Part shown: in pieces, positions 18,471 to 27,290 of the stretch | Numbering within the stretch: position 1 is the stretch's first letter | How the letters are laid out: the number at the start of each line of letters is the position of its first letter | Origin: Variovorax paradoxus | GTDB taxonomy: Bacteria; Pseudomonadota; Gammaproteobacteria; Burkholderiales; Burkholderiaceae_C | Length of the DNA: 64,000 nt | Reading direction: 5' to 3' | NCBI RefSeq assembly: GCF_018614875.1 | Contig: NZ_JAGGNW010000009.1 | Location: 462,071-526,070 of the forward strand | The notes under the pieces: generated by a model | What the model saw: only the letters and a program-made list of their open reading frames with translations | The model's database searches: none | What the model was told of the DNA's origin: nothing | Position numbers and translations under genes: made by a program

Positions 18471-19531
18471 CACTTGGCGGAAGCGTCGCCTTCGGAGGGC
18501 CCGCCGTCGGCGGGCGCGTCGCGTCGCACGCGCGTGAGCTTGCGTTGCGCGGGGGCTGCCGGTGCGGCCGCGGGAGCGGGCGCCTCGCCGTCGAGCGGCG
18601 CGGCCGTCAGGTCGGTGACGGTGCTGCGGGCATAGAGGTCGACCGAAGGGTCGGCGTCGGGCCGCGCGGCGGCCGACACGGCGCGCACGCGGTCGCTGGC
18701 GCGCATCTTGTCGTCGATGCCGGCAAACTTGGAGTACTTGGCGAGCAGCGGCACCAGCTGGCCGTAGATGCGCGGTGCGCCGGCCAGGCATTCGCGCTGC
18801 TCGAGAAAGTCGGGCTCGCCCGTGAAGTTGCCGATCAGGCCGCCGGCCTCGGTAACCAGCAGCGAACCCGCGGCCACGTCCCAGGGATTCAGGCCGGTCT
18901 CGAAGAAGCCGTCGGTGAAGCCCGCCGCCACATAGGCCAGGTCGAGCGCCGCGGCGCCAGGGCGGCGCAGGCCGGCCATGCGGGGCATCATGTCGGCCAT
19001 GATGGCCAGGTACTGCTTGAAGTTGTCGCCGCTGCGGAACGGGAAGCCGGTGGACACCAGGCATTCGCTGAGCTTGGTGCGCTTGGAAACGCGGATGCGG
19101 CGCTCGTTCATGTAGGCGCCGCGGCCCTTGGTGGCGGTGAACAGGTCGTTGCGGCTCGGGTCGTAGATGACCGCCTGCTCGATCTTGCCGCGCACCGACA
19201 GCGCGATGGAAACGCAGTAGACCGGGAAGCCGTGGATGAAGTTGGTGGTGCCGTCGAGCGGATCGATGATCCAGACGTAGTCCGAATCCTTGGCGCCGTG
19301 CTGGGTGCCCGATTCCTCGGCCAGGATGCCGTGCCCCGGATACGCACCAAGCAGCGTTTCGATGATGACCTGCTCGCTGGCGTGATCGACTTCGGTGACG
19401 AAGTCGTTGACCTGCTTTTGCGAGATGCGCACGGCCTCGACGTCGAGGGCGGCGCGGTTGATGATGGCGCCGGCGGCGCGTGCGGCCTTGACGGCCACAT
19501 TGAGCATGGGATGCAGGTTGGGGGACGACAT
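18470..19531 (-). CDS. suhB: Inositol monophosphatase family protein (SuhB-like) with C-terminal extension
   Basis: The first 270 residues are a complete IMPase with the Mg-binding motifs AEESG (71-75), DPLDGTTN (90-97) and NPWDVAAG (215-222). SuhB dephosphorylates inositol phosphates and in enterobacteria also joins the rRNA antitermination complex. Normal length is about 267 residues, but this protein has 353. The extra 80 residues are Ala/Pro-rich and then basic, so they are probably disordered. It heads an operon with FUSC and MscS genes through a TGATG overlap, and is divergent from trmJ. Confidence 0.9.
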   Translation of the reverse strand: MSSPNLHPMLNVAVKAARAAGAIINRAALDVEAVRISQKQVNDFVTEVDHASEQVIIETLLGAYPGHGILAEESGTQHGAKDSDYVWIIDPLDGTTNFIHGFPVYCVSIALSVRGKIEQAVIYDPSRNDLFTATKGRGAYMNERRIRVSKRTKLSECLVSTGFPFRSGDNFKQYLAIMADMMPRMAGLRRPGAAALDLAYVAAGFTDGFFETGLNPWDVAAGSLLVTEAGGLIGNFTGEPDFLEQRECLAGAPRIYGQLVPLLAKYSKFAGIDDKMRASDRVRAVSAAARPDADPSVDLYARSTVTDLTAAPLDGEAPAPAAAPAAPAQRKLTRVRRDAPADGGPSEGDASAK

Positions 19532-19651
19532 TCTGGATTGTGAGAAGAACGGTGGGGTAGGTCCCCTGAAGGCGACCCTGCGGCCTGGCGATGCGGGCGG
19601 CGAGAATCAGGCATTTTACCGGCTCCGCCGTCTCGTGTCTCCCAACCCGCC

Positions 19652-20383
19652 ATGCGCACCCGTTTCATCCTGATCCAGACCAGCCACGCCGGCAATGTGG
19701 GCGCCGCCGCCCGCGCCATGAAGACCATGGGTTTCGACGAGCTCGTGCTGGTCGCGCCGCGTTGGGCCAACGTGCTGCGGCGCGAGGAAACCATCCAGCG
19801 CGCGAGCGGCGCGCTCGATGTGCTGGCCAATGCCCGCATCGTCGAGACGCTCGATGAGGCGCTAGATGGCGTGACCCACCTGTGCGCCACCGCCATGATC
19901 CCGCGCGACTTCGGCCCGCCCACGCGCACCCCGCGCGAGCACCTGGAGCCGCTCGCGAAGCAGGGCGAGCAGCACGTGGCCTTCCTGTTCGGCTCGGAGC
20001 GCTTCGGCATGCGCAATGAAGACGTCTACCGCTGCAACGTGGCGCTGAGCATTCCCACCGATCCGAAGTTCGGGTCCCTCAACCTCGGGGCCGCCATCCA
20101 GGTGGTCGCCTACGAATGGCGGCTGGCCCTGGGCGGCTATGAAGTGCGCGACGCCACCGCGCCCGTCGAGGCGGCCGATGCGAAGGCCGTGGCCGGCATG
20201 CTCGAGCATTGGGAACGCTCGCTGGTGGAGATCGGTTTTCTCGACCCTGCCGCGCCCAAGAAACTGATGCCGCGGCTGCAGCAGCTGTTCAACCGGGCCC
20301 GGCCCACGCCGGAGGAAATCCACATCCTTCGCGGCATCGCCAAGGCAATGGCTGATGCGGCCCGGGCGCCCAGGGACCACTAA
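19652..20383 (+). CDS. trmJ: tRNA (cytidine/uridine-2'-O-)-methyltransferase TrmJ
   Basis: The 243-residue protein is a SPOUT-class methyltransferase. It opens with IQTSHAGNVGAAARAMKTMG and carries the knot motifs FLFGSERFGM and SLNLGAAIQVVAYEW. TrmJ 2'-O-methylates position 32 in the anticodon loop of several tRNAs using S-adenosylmethionine. A C-terminal helical extension (residues about 165-243) matches the family. It precedes cysE, a common arrangement in beta- and gammaproteobacteria, where iscR often follows. IscR is absent here. Confidence 0.94.
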   Translation: MRTRFILIQTSHAGNVGAAARAMKTMGFDELVLVAPRWANVLRREETIQRASGALDVLANARIVETLDEALDGVTHLCATAMIPRDFGPPTRTPREHLEPLAKQGEQHVAFLFGSERFGMRNEDVYRCNVALSIPTDPKFGSLNLGAAIQVVAYEWRLALGGYEVRDATAPVEAADAKAVAGMLEHWERSLVEIGFLDPAAPKKLMPRLQQLFNRARPTPEEIHILRGIAKAMADAARAPRDH

Positions 20384-20392
20384 AACCCCATC

Positions 20393-20409
20393 GTTCGTAT
20401 GCGACGAAC
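20393..20409 (+). terminator. Short stem-loop after trmJ
   Basis: GTTCGT and ACGAAC form a perfect 6-bp stem with a 5-base loop eleven bases after the trmJ stop. It could end or attenuate the trmJ transcript, but a strong T run is missing. Confidence 0.3.
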
Positions 20410-20414
20410 CGGGC

Positions 20415-20444
20415 TTTAGACTGCCCTCCCTATATCGATATAAC
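20415..20444 (+). promoter_or_regulatory. Candidate cysE promoter
   Basis: TTTAGA and TATAAC are separated by 18 bases and lie just upstream of cysE. The -10 box overlaps a perfect 12-bp palindrome (TATATCGATATA, 20431-20442). The predicted transcript start would leave a leader of only about 8 bases. This is a sequence-only guess. Confidence 0.3.
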
Positions 20445-20458
20445 GACAAAAGGCAGCG

Positions 20459-21229
20459 ATGTTCTCTCGACTGCGCGCCGACATCCGGTGCATCCTCGAA
20501 CGCGACCCGGCCGCGCGCAGCGCCTGGGAAGTGATCACGGTCTACCCCGGCTTCCACGCCGTGGTGCTGCATCGCTGGGCGCACGCGTGTTGGACACACG
20601 GTTTCAAGTGGCCGGCACGCTTCATCGCGCATGTGGCGCGCTGGCTCACGGGCATCGAGATCCACCCGGCGGCCAAGCTCGGCGAGCGGGTGTTCTTCGA
20701 CCACGCCATGGGGGTGGTGGTGGGCGAGACCGCCGAGATCGGCGACGGCTGCACCATCTACCAGGGCGTGACCCTCGGCGGCACTTCGCTCTACAAGGGC
20801 ACCAAGCGGCACCCGACGCTAGGACGCGACGTGGTGGTGAGCGCGGGGGCCAAGGTGCTGGGCGGGTTCGTCGTGGGCGACGGCGCCAAGATCGGCAGCA
20901 ACGCGGTGGTCATCAAGCCGGTGCCGGCAGGGGCGACCGCGGTGGGCATTCCCGCACGCATCATCCCGTCGAAGGCCGGCGAGAGCGCCGACGTGGCCGC
21001 GCCGCAGAAGTTCTCGGCCTACGGCATCACGCAGGACGACGATCCGCTGAGCCAGGCCATGCGCGGCCTGATCGACAACGCCGCGGGCCAGGAACACCAG
21101 ATCGCGCTGTTGTGGCAGGCCATCGAGAAGCTGTCGTCGCAGCCGGGTACCAAGGATTGCGTGCCCTGTGACGCGGCGCGCGACGAGAGCTTCGAAGCGG
21201 AGAAGCTTACCCAGCTTGTGGGGAAATAG
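20459..21229 (+). CDS. cysE: Serine O-acetyltransferase
   Basis: The 256-residue enzyme acetylates L-serine with acetyl-CoA in the first step of cysteine synthesis. A short N-terminal helical region is followed by a left-handed beta-helix of hexapeptide repeats: [33 protein letters not shown] and [21 protein letters not shown]. His in FDH is the catalytic base. The last 70 residues after the helix are not part of the usual short form and look flexible. An AAAAGG ribosome site lies five bases before the ATG. It lies downstream of trmJ on the same strand. Confidence 0.94.
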   Translation: MFSRLRADIRCILERDPAARSAWEVITVYPGFHAVVLHRWAHACWTHGFKWPARFIAHVARWLTGIEIHPAAKLGERVFFDHAMGVVVGETAEIGDGCTIYQGVTLGGTSLYKGTKRHPTLGRDVVVSAGAKVLGGFVVGDGAKIGSNAVVIKPVPAGATAVGIPARIIPSKAGESADVAAPQKFSAYGITQDDDPLSQAMRGLIDNAAGQEHQIALLWQAIEKLSSQPGTKDCVPCDAARDESFEAEKLTQLVGK

Positions 21230-21300
21230 CGGGGCTCGCGTTCGGGGCACGCTGCTGATGTCCGCGCCATCGATGTTGGGGGCACTTCGGCTTCCGGCCC

Positions 21301-22461
21301 CTACCGACACTCGTTCCAGTACCAATCAGGATTCGCCTCCAGCGGCGTGGCGATCCGCTTGAGCGATGCGCGGCCCTGCGCGTCTTTCGCAACAACGAAG
21401 ACGTGCCCGTCCTGAACCGGGAAACCGTTGCGTAGAAACTTGAAGCCACTGCGCACCGATGAAAAGTTGGCCTCGTTGAGTGCGTTGCGCAATGCATCGC
21501 GATCGGCGACAGAGCCCTTGGTCTCCTTCAGCGCGCTGTCGATCAAGAGCGCCGCATCGAAACCTTGCGCGGCGTATTGCGATGGGATGCGCCCGTGCTT
21601 CTTTTCGAAGGCGGCAACGAAAGCCTTGCTCGTCGGGCTCGGCAGGTCGGGGCCCCAGACCGCGCCCGCCAGCACATTGAGCGCGGCATCCTTGAGCAGC
21701 GGCAGTGTCGTGCCATCGACCGTACCGACCGTCAGCAGGGGCACCTTGTTCAGGAGGCCCGAGCGATTCATCTGCCGGATGAAGTTGACGCCCATGTCGC
21801 CCGGCAAGAAGGCGACCACCGCATCAGGCGCGACGCGCTTGATTTGCGCCAGCGCTGCCGCGTAGTCGGTCTGGCCAGGCTGGACGTAGGATTCGCTGAC
21901 CACCTCGCCCGAGTAGTAGCGCTTGAAGCCCCGCAGCTGGTCCTTGCCCGACGGGCTGTCGGGCGCCAGGAACAGCGTCTTCCAGTAGCCCTGGTCGACT
22001 GCGTACCGTCCCACGATCCCGGCCTGATACTCGTCCTGATACGAGGTGAAGACGAATTTGCTGTTGCACTGCTTGCCGGCAATCGGCGCGGGGCCGGCAT
22101 TCGAGCCGACGAACAGCATGCCCGCTCTGGCCATCGGCTTGGCCATGGCCATCATCACGTCGGAGAAGGTCACGCCGGTGATGAAGCTGACCTTGTCTTT
22201 CTCGATCAGGTTCTGCGCCAGCTGCGCACCGAGGTCAGGGTTGTGCTGGTCGTCTTCCTTGATGACCGTCACGGGGACGCCGCCGAGCATTCCTTGCCGT
22301 TGCTCGACCGCCAGCATGAAGCCGTCGTACTGTTCCTGCCCGAGCGCTGCCGCCGGTCCGGACAGCGTCCCGATAAAGCCGATTTTTACCTGTGCGGAAG
22401 CGGCCGATGCCGTGGCGCCCAAGGCGCAGGCCACGAGGACCGTACGAATGCGGTGGATCAA
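21301..22461 (-). CDS. Branched-chain amino acid-type ABC transporter binding protein, orphan
   Basis: I start at TTG because AAGGA lies five bases upstream and the next residues form a Sec signal (IRTVLVACALGATASAASAQ). Further upstream the reading frame is unlikely to be coding. The 386-residue protein is a type I periplasmic binding protein: VKIGFIGTLSGPAAALGQEQ opens the first lobe, and the LivK-like hinge sequences follow. Such proteins bind amino acids, amides or aromatic acids. No permease or ATPase gene is nearby, so it must work with a remote transporter. It lies at the left edge of the lower-GC region. Confidence 0.9.
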   Translation of the reverse strand: MIHRIRTVLVACALGATASAASAQVKIGFIGTLSGPAAALGQEQYDGFMLAVEQRQGMLGGVPVTVIKEDDQHNPDLGAQLAQNLIEKDKVSFITGVTFSDVMMAMAKPMARAGMLFVGSNAGPAPIAGKQCNSKFVFTSYQDEYQAGIVGRYAVDQGYWKTLFLAPDSPSGKDQLRGFKRYYSGEVVSESYVQPGQTDYAAALAQIKRVAPDAVVAFLPGDMGVNFIRQMNRSGLLNKVPLLTVGTVDGTTLPLLKDAALNVLAGAVWGPDLPSPTSKAFVAAFEKKHGRIPSQYAAQGFDAALLIDSALKETKGSVADRDALRNALNEANFSSVRSGFKFLRNGFPVQDGHVFVVAKDAQGRASLKRIATPLEANPDWYWNECR

Positions 22462-22965
22462 GGTGTTCCTTGTGAATGAGTAGGACGAGTGGTCAGAAGG
22501 AGACCGAGTTCGACCCTGAAGCCAGAAGGATCGCATGACGCGGCCACGAATGACCAAGCATCGCTGATGCGTGGCTACCGCCGCCCCGAATCCTTCATCC
22601 GTGGCCCGACCAACGCTTTGCCGTCACTCACCCGAGGTAGAGCCGTATGCCCGAATCGGCACCCGGCCAGAACCGGAACTTCGTCATTGCCGCGCAACTG
22701 TCGCAACTGTATTCAGTGTGAGCGCGTGCGTACTAACGGAGATTCCCTCAACAATCGTGCAGAAGCTTCTTTCGGGCGAAGGCCGCGCGGTCCTTCGTCC
22801 GTCTTTCAAACATCATGTCGCGAGGGGAAACTTGGCCTATGAACCAAAGCGTCAATGCCCATTGGCTCGCTATTCCTGCGCAAGCGGCCAGACAAAACAG
22901 GTTGAACCAGGATTCCTAAGTAGTGAACATGTGTCCGCGAGATCGAGAGATCTCGTCTCGCGAAC
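22462..22965. other. Non-coding stretch at edge of accessory region
   Basis: No convincing gene was found in this 504-base gap between two minus-strand genes. Base composition is visibly less GC-rich than in the flanking housekeeping DNA. A 24-codon frame at 22647-22721 has no ribosome site and I do not call it. A hairpin at 22936-22962 is described separately. The left end should hold the promoter of the ABC binding-protein gene, but I see no clear boxes. Confidence 0.5.
22936..22962 (-). terminator. Stem-loop just after alpha/beta hydrolase gene
   Basis: CGCGAGA pairs with TCTCGCG, with further pairing around an inner AGATCT, three bases beyond the TAA of the hydrolase gene on the minus strand. 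No U tract follows, so it may stabilise the message rather than terminate it. Confidence 0.35.
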
Positions 22966-23787
22966 TTAAAAGCTCTCAAAATATCGCCCAAGAGCTGAGT
23001 TGAACTGTTGGGGCGCTTCTAGTGCCGGAAGATGCGCTGTGCCTTGAAGTACGAAGCTTTGGGCCCCAGGTATGCGCTGCGCAACAAGCTCGCATCTTTC
23101 CTGCAAATACGGGAGGTCAAGATCGCCCCACATCACGAGCGTAGGTGCTTTGATTGTTTCTAGCTGTTCCCATGCTGAAAGTTCTTCGGATGCCACACCA
23201 GGGTGGGCTGCTAGTAACGCGGTACCGTTCATCGATAGGAAGAGCCGGCGAGTCTCACCTCCGACTCGCTCTCGTAGACTCAAGGGGCCATCCAGCCAAA
23301 GATGCGCCTGAAGCTCATTCTTTGCATCCAAGTTGCCCAGGGCCGCAGCAGCGCTGATCGCGTCCATCAGGGCTTTGACCGAATCGCCGTGTCGTGGCGC
23401 TGGAGCGCCGCTAATCCCGGGCGCAACTATTACCAAGCCGCTCACTCTGTCTGATCGTGTCAACGCCGCGTCGATTGCCACACGACCTCCCATAGAACAG
23501 CCAACCAACACCGCACGCTCATATCCCAAAGAATCCATCACCTCCCAAAGGTCGGTCACGTTTGAATGCGGCGTTGACCATAATGTGCGAGATTCTCCAA
23601 AGCCGCGACGGTCGTAACTCACTACGGGATGAGTTGTTGCCAGCCAGTCCCATTGGCCTTGCCACATTCGTCGATCTGCGACGTTGGCGTGCAGAAAGAA
23701 AATCGGCATGCCAACTGCGCCAGGGTTTGCCTCATATTCCACTGCCAGCAACGCGCCATGAACTTCAACCAGCTTCGTTGTTTTCAT
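22966..23787 (-). CDS. Alpha/beta hydrolase (Ser nucleophile)
   Basis: The 273-residue protein has the classic fold: FLHANVADRRMW oxyanion segment, VSYDRRGFGES, nucleophile elbow GCSMGG with Ser98, acid in MWGDLD and catalytic His in GTAHLPALEAP. It resembles esterases and lactonases of the 3-oxoadipate enol-lactonase type, but the substrate is not determined. I prefer the ATG at 23787, as an in-frame upstream codon lies within the putative promoter. Codon use is less GC-biased than in the housekeeping genes, as in the neighbouring TetR/hydrolase pair. This suggests a transferred segment. Confidence 0.88.
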   Translation of the reverse strand: MKTTKLVEVHGALLAVEYEANPGAVGMPIFFLHANVADRRMWQGQWDWLATTHPVVSYDRRGFGESRTLWSTPHSNVTDLWEVMDSLGYERAVLVGCSMGGRVAIDAALTRSDRVSGLVIVAPGISGAPAPRHGDSVKALMDAISAAAALGNLDAKNELQAHLWLDGPLSLRERVGGETRRLFLSMNGTALLAAHPGVASEELSAWEQLETIKAPTLVMWGDLDLPYLQERCELVAQRIPGAQSFVLQGTAHLPALEAPQQFNSALGRYFESF

Positions 23788-24185
23788 GGTTACGACGATA
23801 CTTACCGCAATCACTGGATGTCAAGGCCGTGATGGCCAGCCGCTTACCCTGGATCGGCTAAGAATGTTCGTGATGCCGCATGGCAAAGAACATGTTTGAG
23901 AGTTCGCAACCTTCAAGCTTTTTTTGCAGGGCTGCAGACGGCCGATAGGCTGATCCCGCAATGGTTCGAGGGACCGCTTTACGCCCCCAACAAACTTCGG
24001 CTTAGAGGCCGTTGCTCCGAGCCCCAGGAACGGACATTCGCGATCGATGCCGAATTCGCTCGGGAGCTGTGATTCGTGAGGATGAAAACCAAACAGGAAA
24101 AGCTGTGCATGAACCCAGGGATGCGCTTCACCATCGCCGAGCCAGTTAGCCTGCGATTAGGCTCAAGCGGGACATCGAACCCGCA
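23788..24185. other. Non-coding gap between hydrolase and TetR genes
   Basis: This 398-base gap has no supported gene. Six-frame reading gives only short frames without ribosome sites. Its right-hand part may be decayed coding sequence, but nothing in it is recognisable. The left end carries the hydrolase promoter. Confidence 0.5.
23795..23824 (-). promoter_or_regulatory. Candidate promoter of alpha/beta hydrolase gene
   Basis: On the minus strand, a consensus TTGACA (23824-23819) is followed after 18 bases by TATCGT (23800-23795). Transcription would begin within a base or two of the ATG at 23787, which implies a leaderless or near-leaderless mRNA if these boxes are right. Confidence 0.4.
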
Positions 24186-24767
24186 CTACCCCTCGGAGGC
24201 AGCCCACCTGTTGGCACAGACCTCCGCCAGCGCCTTGAATACGTCCGGCGTACGTTCCAAACGAGCAATTGTTCGCGCGCCTTCGAGAGCAGCGACCAAC
24301 GCGGCGGCTGTAGAAGATGCACGCTCAGGTGTGAATTCGCATGCCTTGAAATGCTCCGCAACTATCGCCGTTGAATCAACAAACCCGCGCGCCACCCGTT
24401 TGGTCAGATCAGCGTCGAGCGAGGGCAGCTCATTCGCCAAATTTTGCATCAGACACCCATACCGGAAGTCTGTGGCGACCATTTCAGCCGCGAACGTGCT
24501 GAAAAGCTGTTGCACAAACTTCAACGCATCGCCCGCTGTATTCGCGGAAATCTTGCGCAATACGTCAATTCTGCTCGCAACGTAACGATCGATCGCTTCT
24601 TCTGCAAGCTGCGTCTTGCCTCGCGGAAAGTGAAAGTAGAACGACCCTTTAGGTGCTCCGCTTTCTTTAAGGATCTGAATTAAACCGGTCGCTGTGAAGC
24701 CCTGGATCCGAAAAAGCCGTTCGGCCGTGGCAATCGCCCGATCGCGGGCGTCGGATGTACGTGGCAT
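24186..24767 (-). CDS. TetR/AcrR-family transcriptional regulator
   Basis: The 193-residue protein has an N-terminal TetR helix-turn-helix (AERLFRIQGFTATGLIQILK, then APKGSFYFHFPRGK). The C-terminal ligand domain resembles the LmrA/YxaF branch (ATDFRYGCLMQNLANEL). These repressors often control a divergent enzyme or pump. Here the divergent gene encodes an epoxide hydrolase-like enzyme, and a perfect palindrome lies between the two start codons. It probably represses both its own gene and the hydrolase gene. Confidence 0.92.
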   Translation of the reverse strand: MPRTSDARDRAIATAERLFRIQGFTATGLIQILKESGAPKGSFYFHFPRGKTQLAEEAIDRYVASRIDVLRKISANTAGDALKFVQQLFSTFAAEMVATDFRYGCLMQNLANELPSLDADLTKRVARGFVDSTAIVAEHFKACEFTPERASSTAAALVAALEGARTIARLERTPDVFKALAEVCANRWAASEG

Positions 24768-24790
24768 GTGATGAACATATCACGCATCGC

Positions 24791-24820
24791 TTGACGATAC
24801 TATGGCGAACGCCATAGTAT
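24791..24820 (+). promoter_or_regulatory. Promoter with embedded TetR operator
   Basis: TTGACG (24791-24796) and TAGTAT (24815-24820) are separated by 18 bases. A perfect 10-bp inverted repeat ATACTATGGC-GAAC-GCCATAGTAT occupies 24797-24820, filling the spacer and covering the -10 box. A repressor bound here would directly block RNA polymerase. The divergent TetR gene is the obvious regulator, and the site is 30 bases upstream of its ATG. Confidence 0.75.
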
Positions 24821-24887
24821 CCCAATCGCCATACAACAGTTCTGGCACCCCTGTTCATAAAACCCAAGCTACGAAGGTATGTTCATC

Positions 24888-26195
24888 ATGGGTCACCCAA
24901 AAAATTTCCAGCTGCCGACGTCTCGAAGAGCCGTCCTGGCGATGGGCGCTGCCGGTTTGGTTGCGGCCTCGCTACCAACTGCCCGCGCCGGCAACTTAGA
25001 CGGGATGCAATCGACAGCATCAACCTATGGCGGGGGAACACTTCCTGGCGGCGTCCGCTCGCGCATGATCCAGGGAGTCAACGGCCTCGACGTCCATATC
25101 CTCGAAGGCGGGTATGAAAGCCCAGGCCGACCCCTCGCGCTGCTCTTGCACGGCTTTCCAGACCTGGCTTACGGCTGGCGACATCTGATTCCGAAGCTGG
25201 CCGACGCCGGATACCACGTGGTGGCTCCCGACTTGCGCGGCTTTGGCCGTACCACTGGCTGGGTGAACGGCTTTGACACCCCACTTGCGCCGTTCAGCCT
25301 TTTGAATATGACGCGCGATGCTCTCGGGCTTGTTTCCGCACTGGGTTATCGGCAAACGGCGATGCTTGTTGGGCACGACTTTGGCTCGCCTGTGGCAGCA
25401 TTTTGCGCACTGGCTCGACCGGACGTCTTCAACTCGGTGGTGCTAATGAGCGCACCTTTCCCGGGGGCTCCAGCGTTTCCGTTCAATACGGCTGATAGTC
25501 AAATAGCACCAGTTCAACCGACTAACGAAAGTCTCAAGCTTGCAGCAGCACTGGCGGCCCTTGATCCGCCTCGAGTGTCCTATTTACAGTACCTGAGTTC
25601 TCGTGCCGCGAACAATGACATGTGGCACCCCCCGGAAGGACTACATGCCTTTCTTCGTGCATTTTTCTACGTCAAGAGCGGTGACTGGTCAGGAAATAAG
25701 CCGCATCGGTTGAAAGCGCGAACCGCCACAGAATTTGCGCAAATGCCAACGTACTACGTAATGGAACTTGGCAAAACGATGCCGCAGACGGTCGCTCCTT
25801 TCCAACCCTCTGCCGCAGAAATCTTGGCTAGCAAATGGCTCACTGAGGCGGAACTTGCGGTGTATACGGACGAGTATGGCCGCACCGGGTTCCAAGGCGC
25901 CCTGCAAACCTATCGGGTCTATTCCGATCCTGGTCTGAACGCTGAACTCCGCCTGTTTTCGGGCAGGACCATCGATGTCCCATCGCTCTTCATCGGCGGA
26001 ACGAAAGATTGGGCCACCTATTCGGCGCCGGGCTCGCTCGAACTGATGAAGTCAAAGGCGACAACGAGAATGGGTGACATCGAGTTGATTGAAGGCGCCG
26101 GACATTGGATACAACAGGAGCAGCCGGGTCCGCTTAGCAGCCTCCTGCTCGCCTTCATGAAGGATGTGGGCGGGGCGAATCGGACTGCTGGCTAG
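24888..26195 (+). CDS. Exported epoxide hydrolase-like alpha/beta hydrolase
   Basis: The chosen ATG lies ten bases after GAAGG; the ATG three codons earlier is only one base from that site. The N-terminus is a Tat-type signal (SRRAVLAMGAAGLVAASLP, cleavage near ARA). The mature enzyme has HGFPD at 88-92 and GHDFGS with Asp164 as nucleophile, the arrangement of soluble epoxide hydrolases and haloalkane dehalogenases. The acid is probably in GTKDWATY, and the His is in GAGHWIQQEQP. It is under the divergent TetR regulator. Export of this enzyme class is known but less common. Confidence 0.88.
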   Translation: MGHPKNFQLPTSRRAVLAMGAAGLVAASLPTARAGNLDGMQSTASTYGGGTLPGGVRSRMIQGVNGLDVHILEGGYESPGRPLALLLHGFPDLAYGWRHLIPKLADAGYHVVAPDLRGFGRTTGWVNGFDTPLAPFSLLNMTRDALGLVSALGYRQTAMLVGHDFGSPVAAFCALARPDVFNSVVLMSAPFPGAPAFPFNTADSQIAPVQPTNESLKLAAALAALDPPRVSYLQYLSSRAANNDMWHPPEGLHAFLRAFFYVKSGDWSGNKPHRLKARTATEFAQMPTYYVMELGKTMPQTVAPFQPSAAEILASKWLTEAELAVYTDEYGRTGFQGALQTYRVYSDPGLNAELRLFSGRTIDVPSLFIGGTKDWATYSAPGSLELMKSKATTRMGDIELIEGAGHWIQQEQPGPLSSLLLAFMKDVGGANRTAG

Positions 26196-26510
26196 GTTGC
26201 CAGCGCTTCCAGTTGGAGGGTGAATCGCGGCGCACCGGACAGGCCGCGCGGGCCGCGGCCAAGCGTACCGCCACGGCCAGACAGGCCACCGCGGACGTCT
26301 GATCCACCGCCAGAGCGCACCCGCCACGGCGCCGCCCAAGGCTGTGGATTTGTGGCCGATGCGCGTGCCGCGCACCGGCCCGCTTGCCGTAGACAACGCT
26401 GCCCGTTAACGGCTATGCGGATGACGCTGAATGGGGCCGCTTTGGCACAGCAATACAGCGACACGGGCGGCTACAGTCGGCGAGAACCGGACCTTCCCGC
26501 GAGCCTCCTG
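26196..26510. other. Gap with short GC-rich remnant frames
   Basis: This 315-base stretch has no start codon with a ribosome site. One frame reads a short basic, Ala-rich peptide (AARAAAKRTATARQ) up to a stop, and another reads GYADDAEWGRF before the next gene. These look like fragments of decayed genes, but no family is identified. Confidence 0.4.
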
Positions 26511-26837
26511 ATGACCGTTGAAAACACCTCAATCGTTGACGCTGCCGGCACGGACACTGAGACCGGCGAAGTAAGGCTGAGCATCTTCCTTGGGACACAG
26601 AGCACCTCCCTCTTCTGCAAGACAAAATCAACGTGTACCTTGGCTTCATCGAGTCAGGCGAATCTCTCGTACCCAAACGCCAAAGGCCGGCCGTTGGTCA
26701 TCGACCTGTTCACGAAATTCCGGCCGACTGAGGACGCCGCACGCTTACTGAAGCAGGCCGAAGCTGTCTCCGAGAACTACGGCGTATCCTTGCGCCAGGC
26801 ACCGTCCATGGGCGGCTATGCCGACGATTCGGCGTAG
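26511..26837 (+). pseudogene. DUF6572-like small protein with compensating frameshifts
   Basis: The open frame gives 108 residues. Its start (MTVENTSIVDAAGTDTETGE) and end (YPNAKGRPLVIDLFTKF) resemble DUF6572-type proteins, but the middle does not. In a second frame the middle reads WDTEHLPLLQDKINVYLGF followed by IESGES, which is the expected family core. One base appears lost near 26591 and one gained near 26668, so about 26 residues are scrambled while the ends stay in frame. The family assignment is from memory of the pattern and should be checked. It starts a run of three immunity-like genes, and may be inactive or misassembled. Confidence 0.55.
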
Positions 26838-26925
26838 CGGTTCACCGGCTACAGTCGACCGAGAGCAGTCCTCTCGGCCTGCGCCAGAATTCGCTCCACA
26901 CCAGACATTTACAGAAGCCGTTTAG

Positions 26926-27228
26926 ATGAGCACTTCGAACCCTTGGCCCTTCGAGGATCCCCCCAATGTCATGTGCTTCACTGTGAAATCCATTGTTCAG
27001 GCGACGAAGCCTTTGCTCATGGTGTCTCGCGATGTCGAAGATGCAGGTTGGTCGTTTCTCACGGGGGAGCCGATCGATATGTCGGAGGCGCTTCTGGTCA
27101 CGCTGCGCAGCATGGTGGAACGAGATCAAACAGTGCTTGAGTTGGCTGATCTGGCCCCAGGGTGGACTGCAGTTCGCGGTTCGCCGCAGGCTGGTTGGAC
27201 TCGAGCTGAGGACAAGAATCCCAACTAG
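26926..27228 (+). CDS. Small immunity-like protein (DUF2185/Imm33-like)
   Basis: This 100-residue acidic protein has the order PFEDPPN, a strand-rich segment with LLMVSRDVEDAGWSFLTGEP, and a C-terminal LADLAPGWTAVR. The [D/E]DGWxFL core resembles the DUF2185/Imm33 group, which includes immunity proteins of polymorphic toxins. No toxin gene is adjacent. The ribosome site is weak. It lies between the damaged DUF6572-like gene and another small acidic protein gene on the same strand. The family link is tentative. Confidence 0.6.
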   Translation: MSTSNPWPFEDPPNVMCFTVKSIVQATKPLLMVSRDVEDAGWSFLTGEPIDMSEALLVTLRSMVERDQTVLELADLAPGWTAVRGSPQAGWTRAEDKNPN

Positions 27229-27290
27229 CCCGCTAGGACTCAAACCGGCCACAAGAAGCCGTTCGAAGGCGGCGCTCAATAAGGAGTCTC

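Noticed and set aside
20431..20442. Palindrome TATATCGATATA before cysE as a regulator site
   Set aside because: It is AT-rich and overlaps the putative -10 box, so promoter composition explains it. I list it only within the promoter entry.
22647..22721. A 24-codon frame in the gap before the ABC binding-protein gene
   Set aside because: It has no ribosome site or recognisable family, and this length is common by chance in a 504-base gap.
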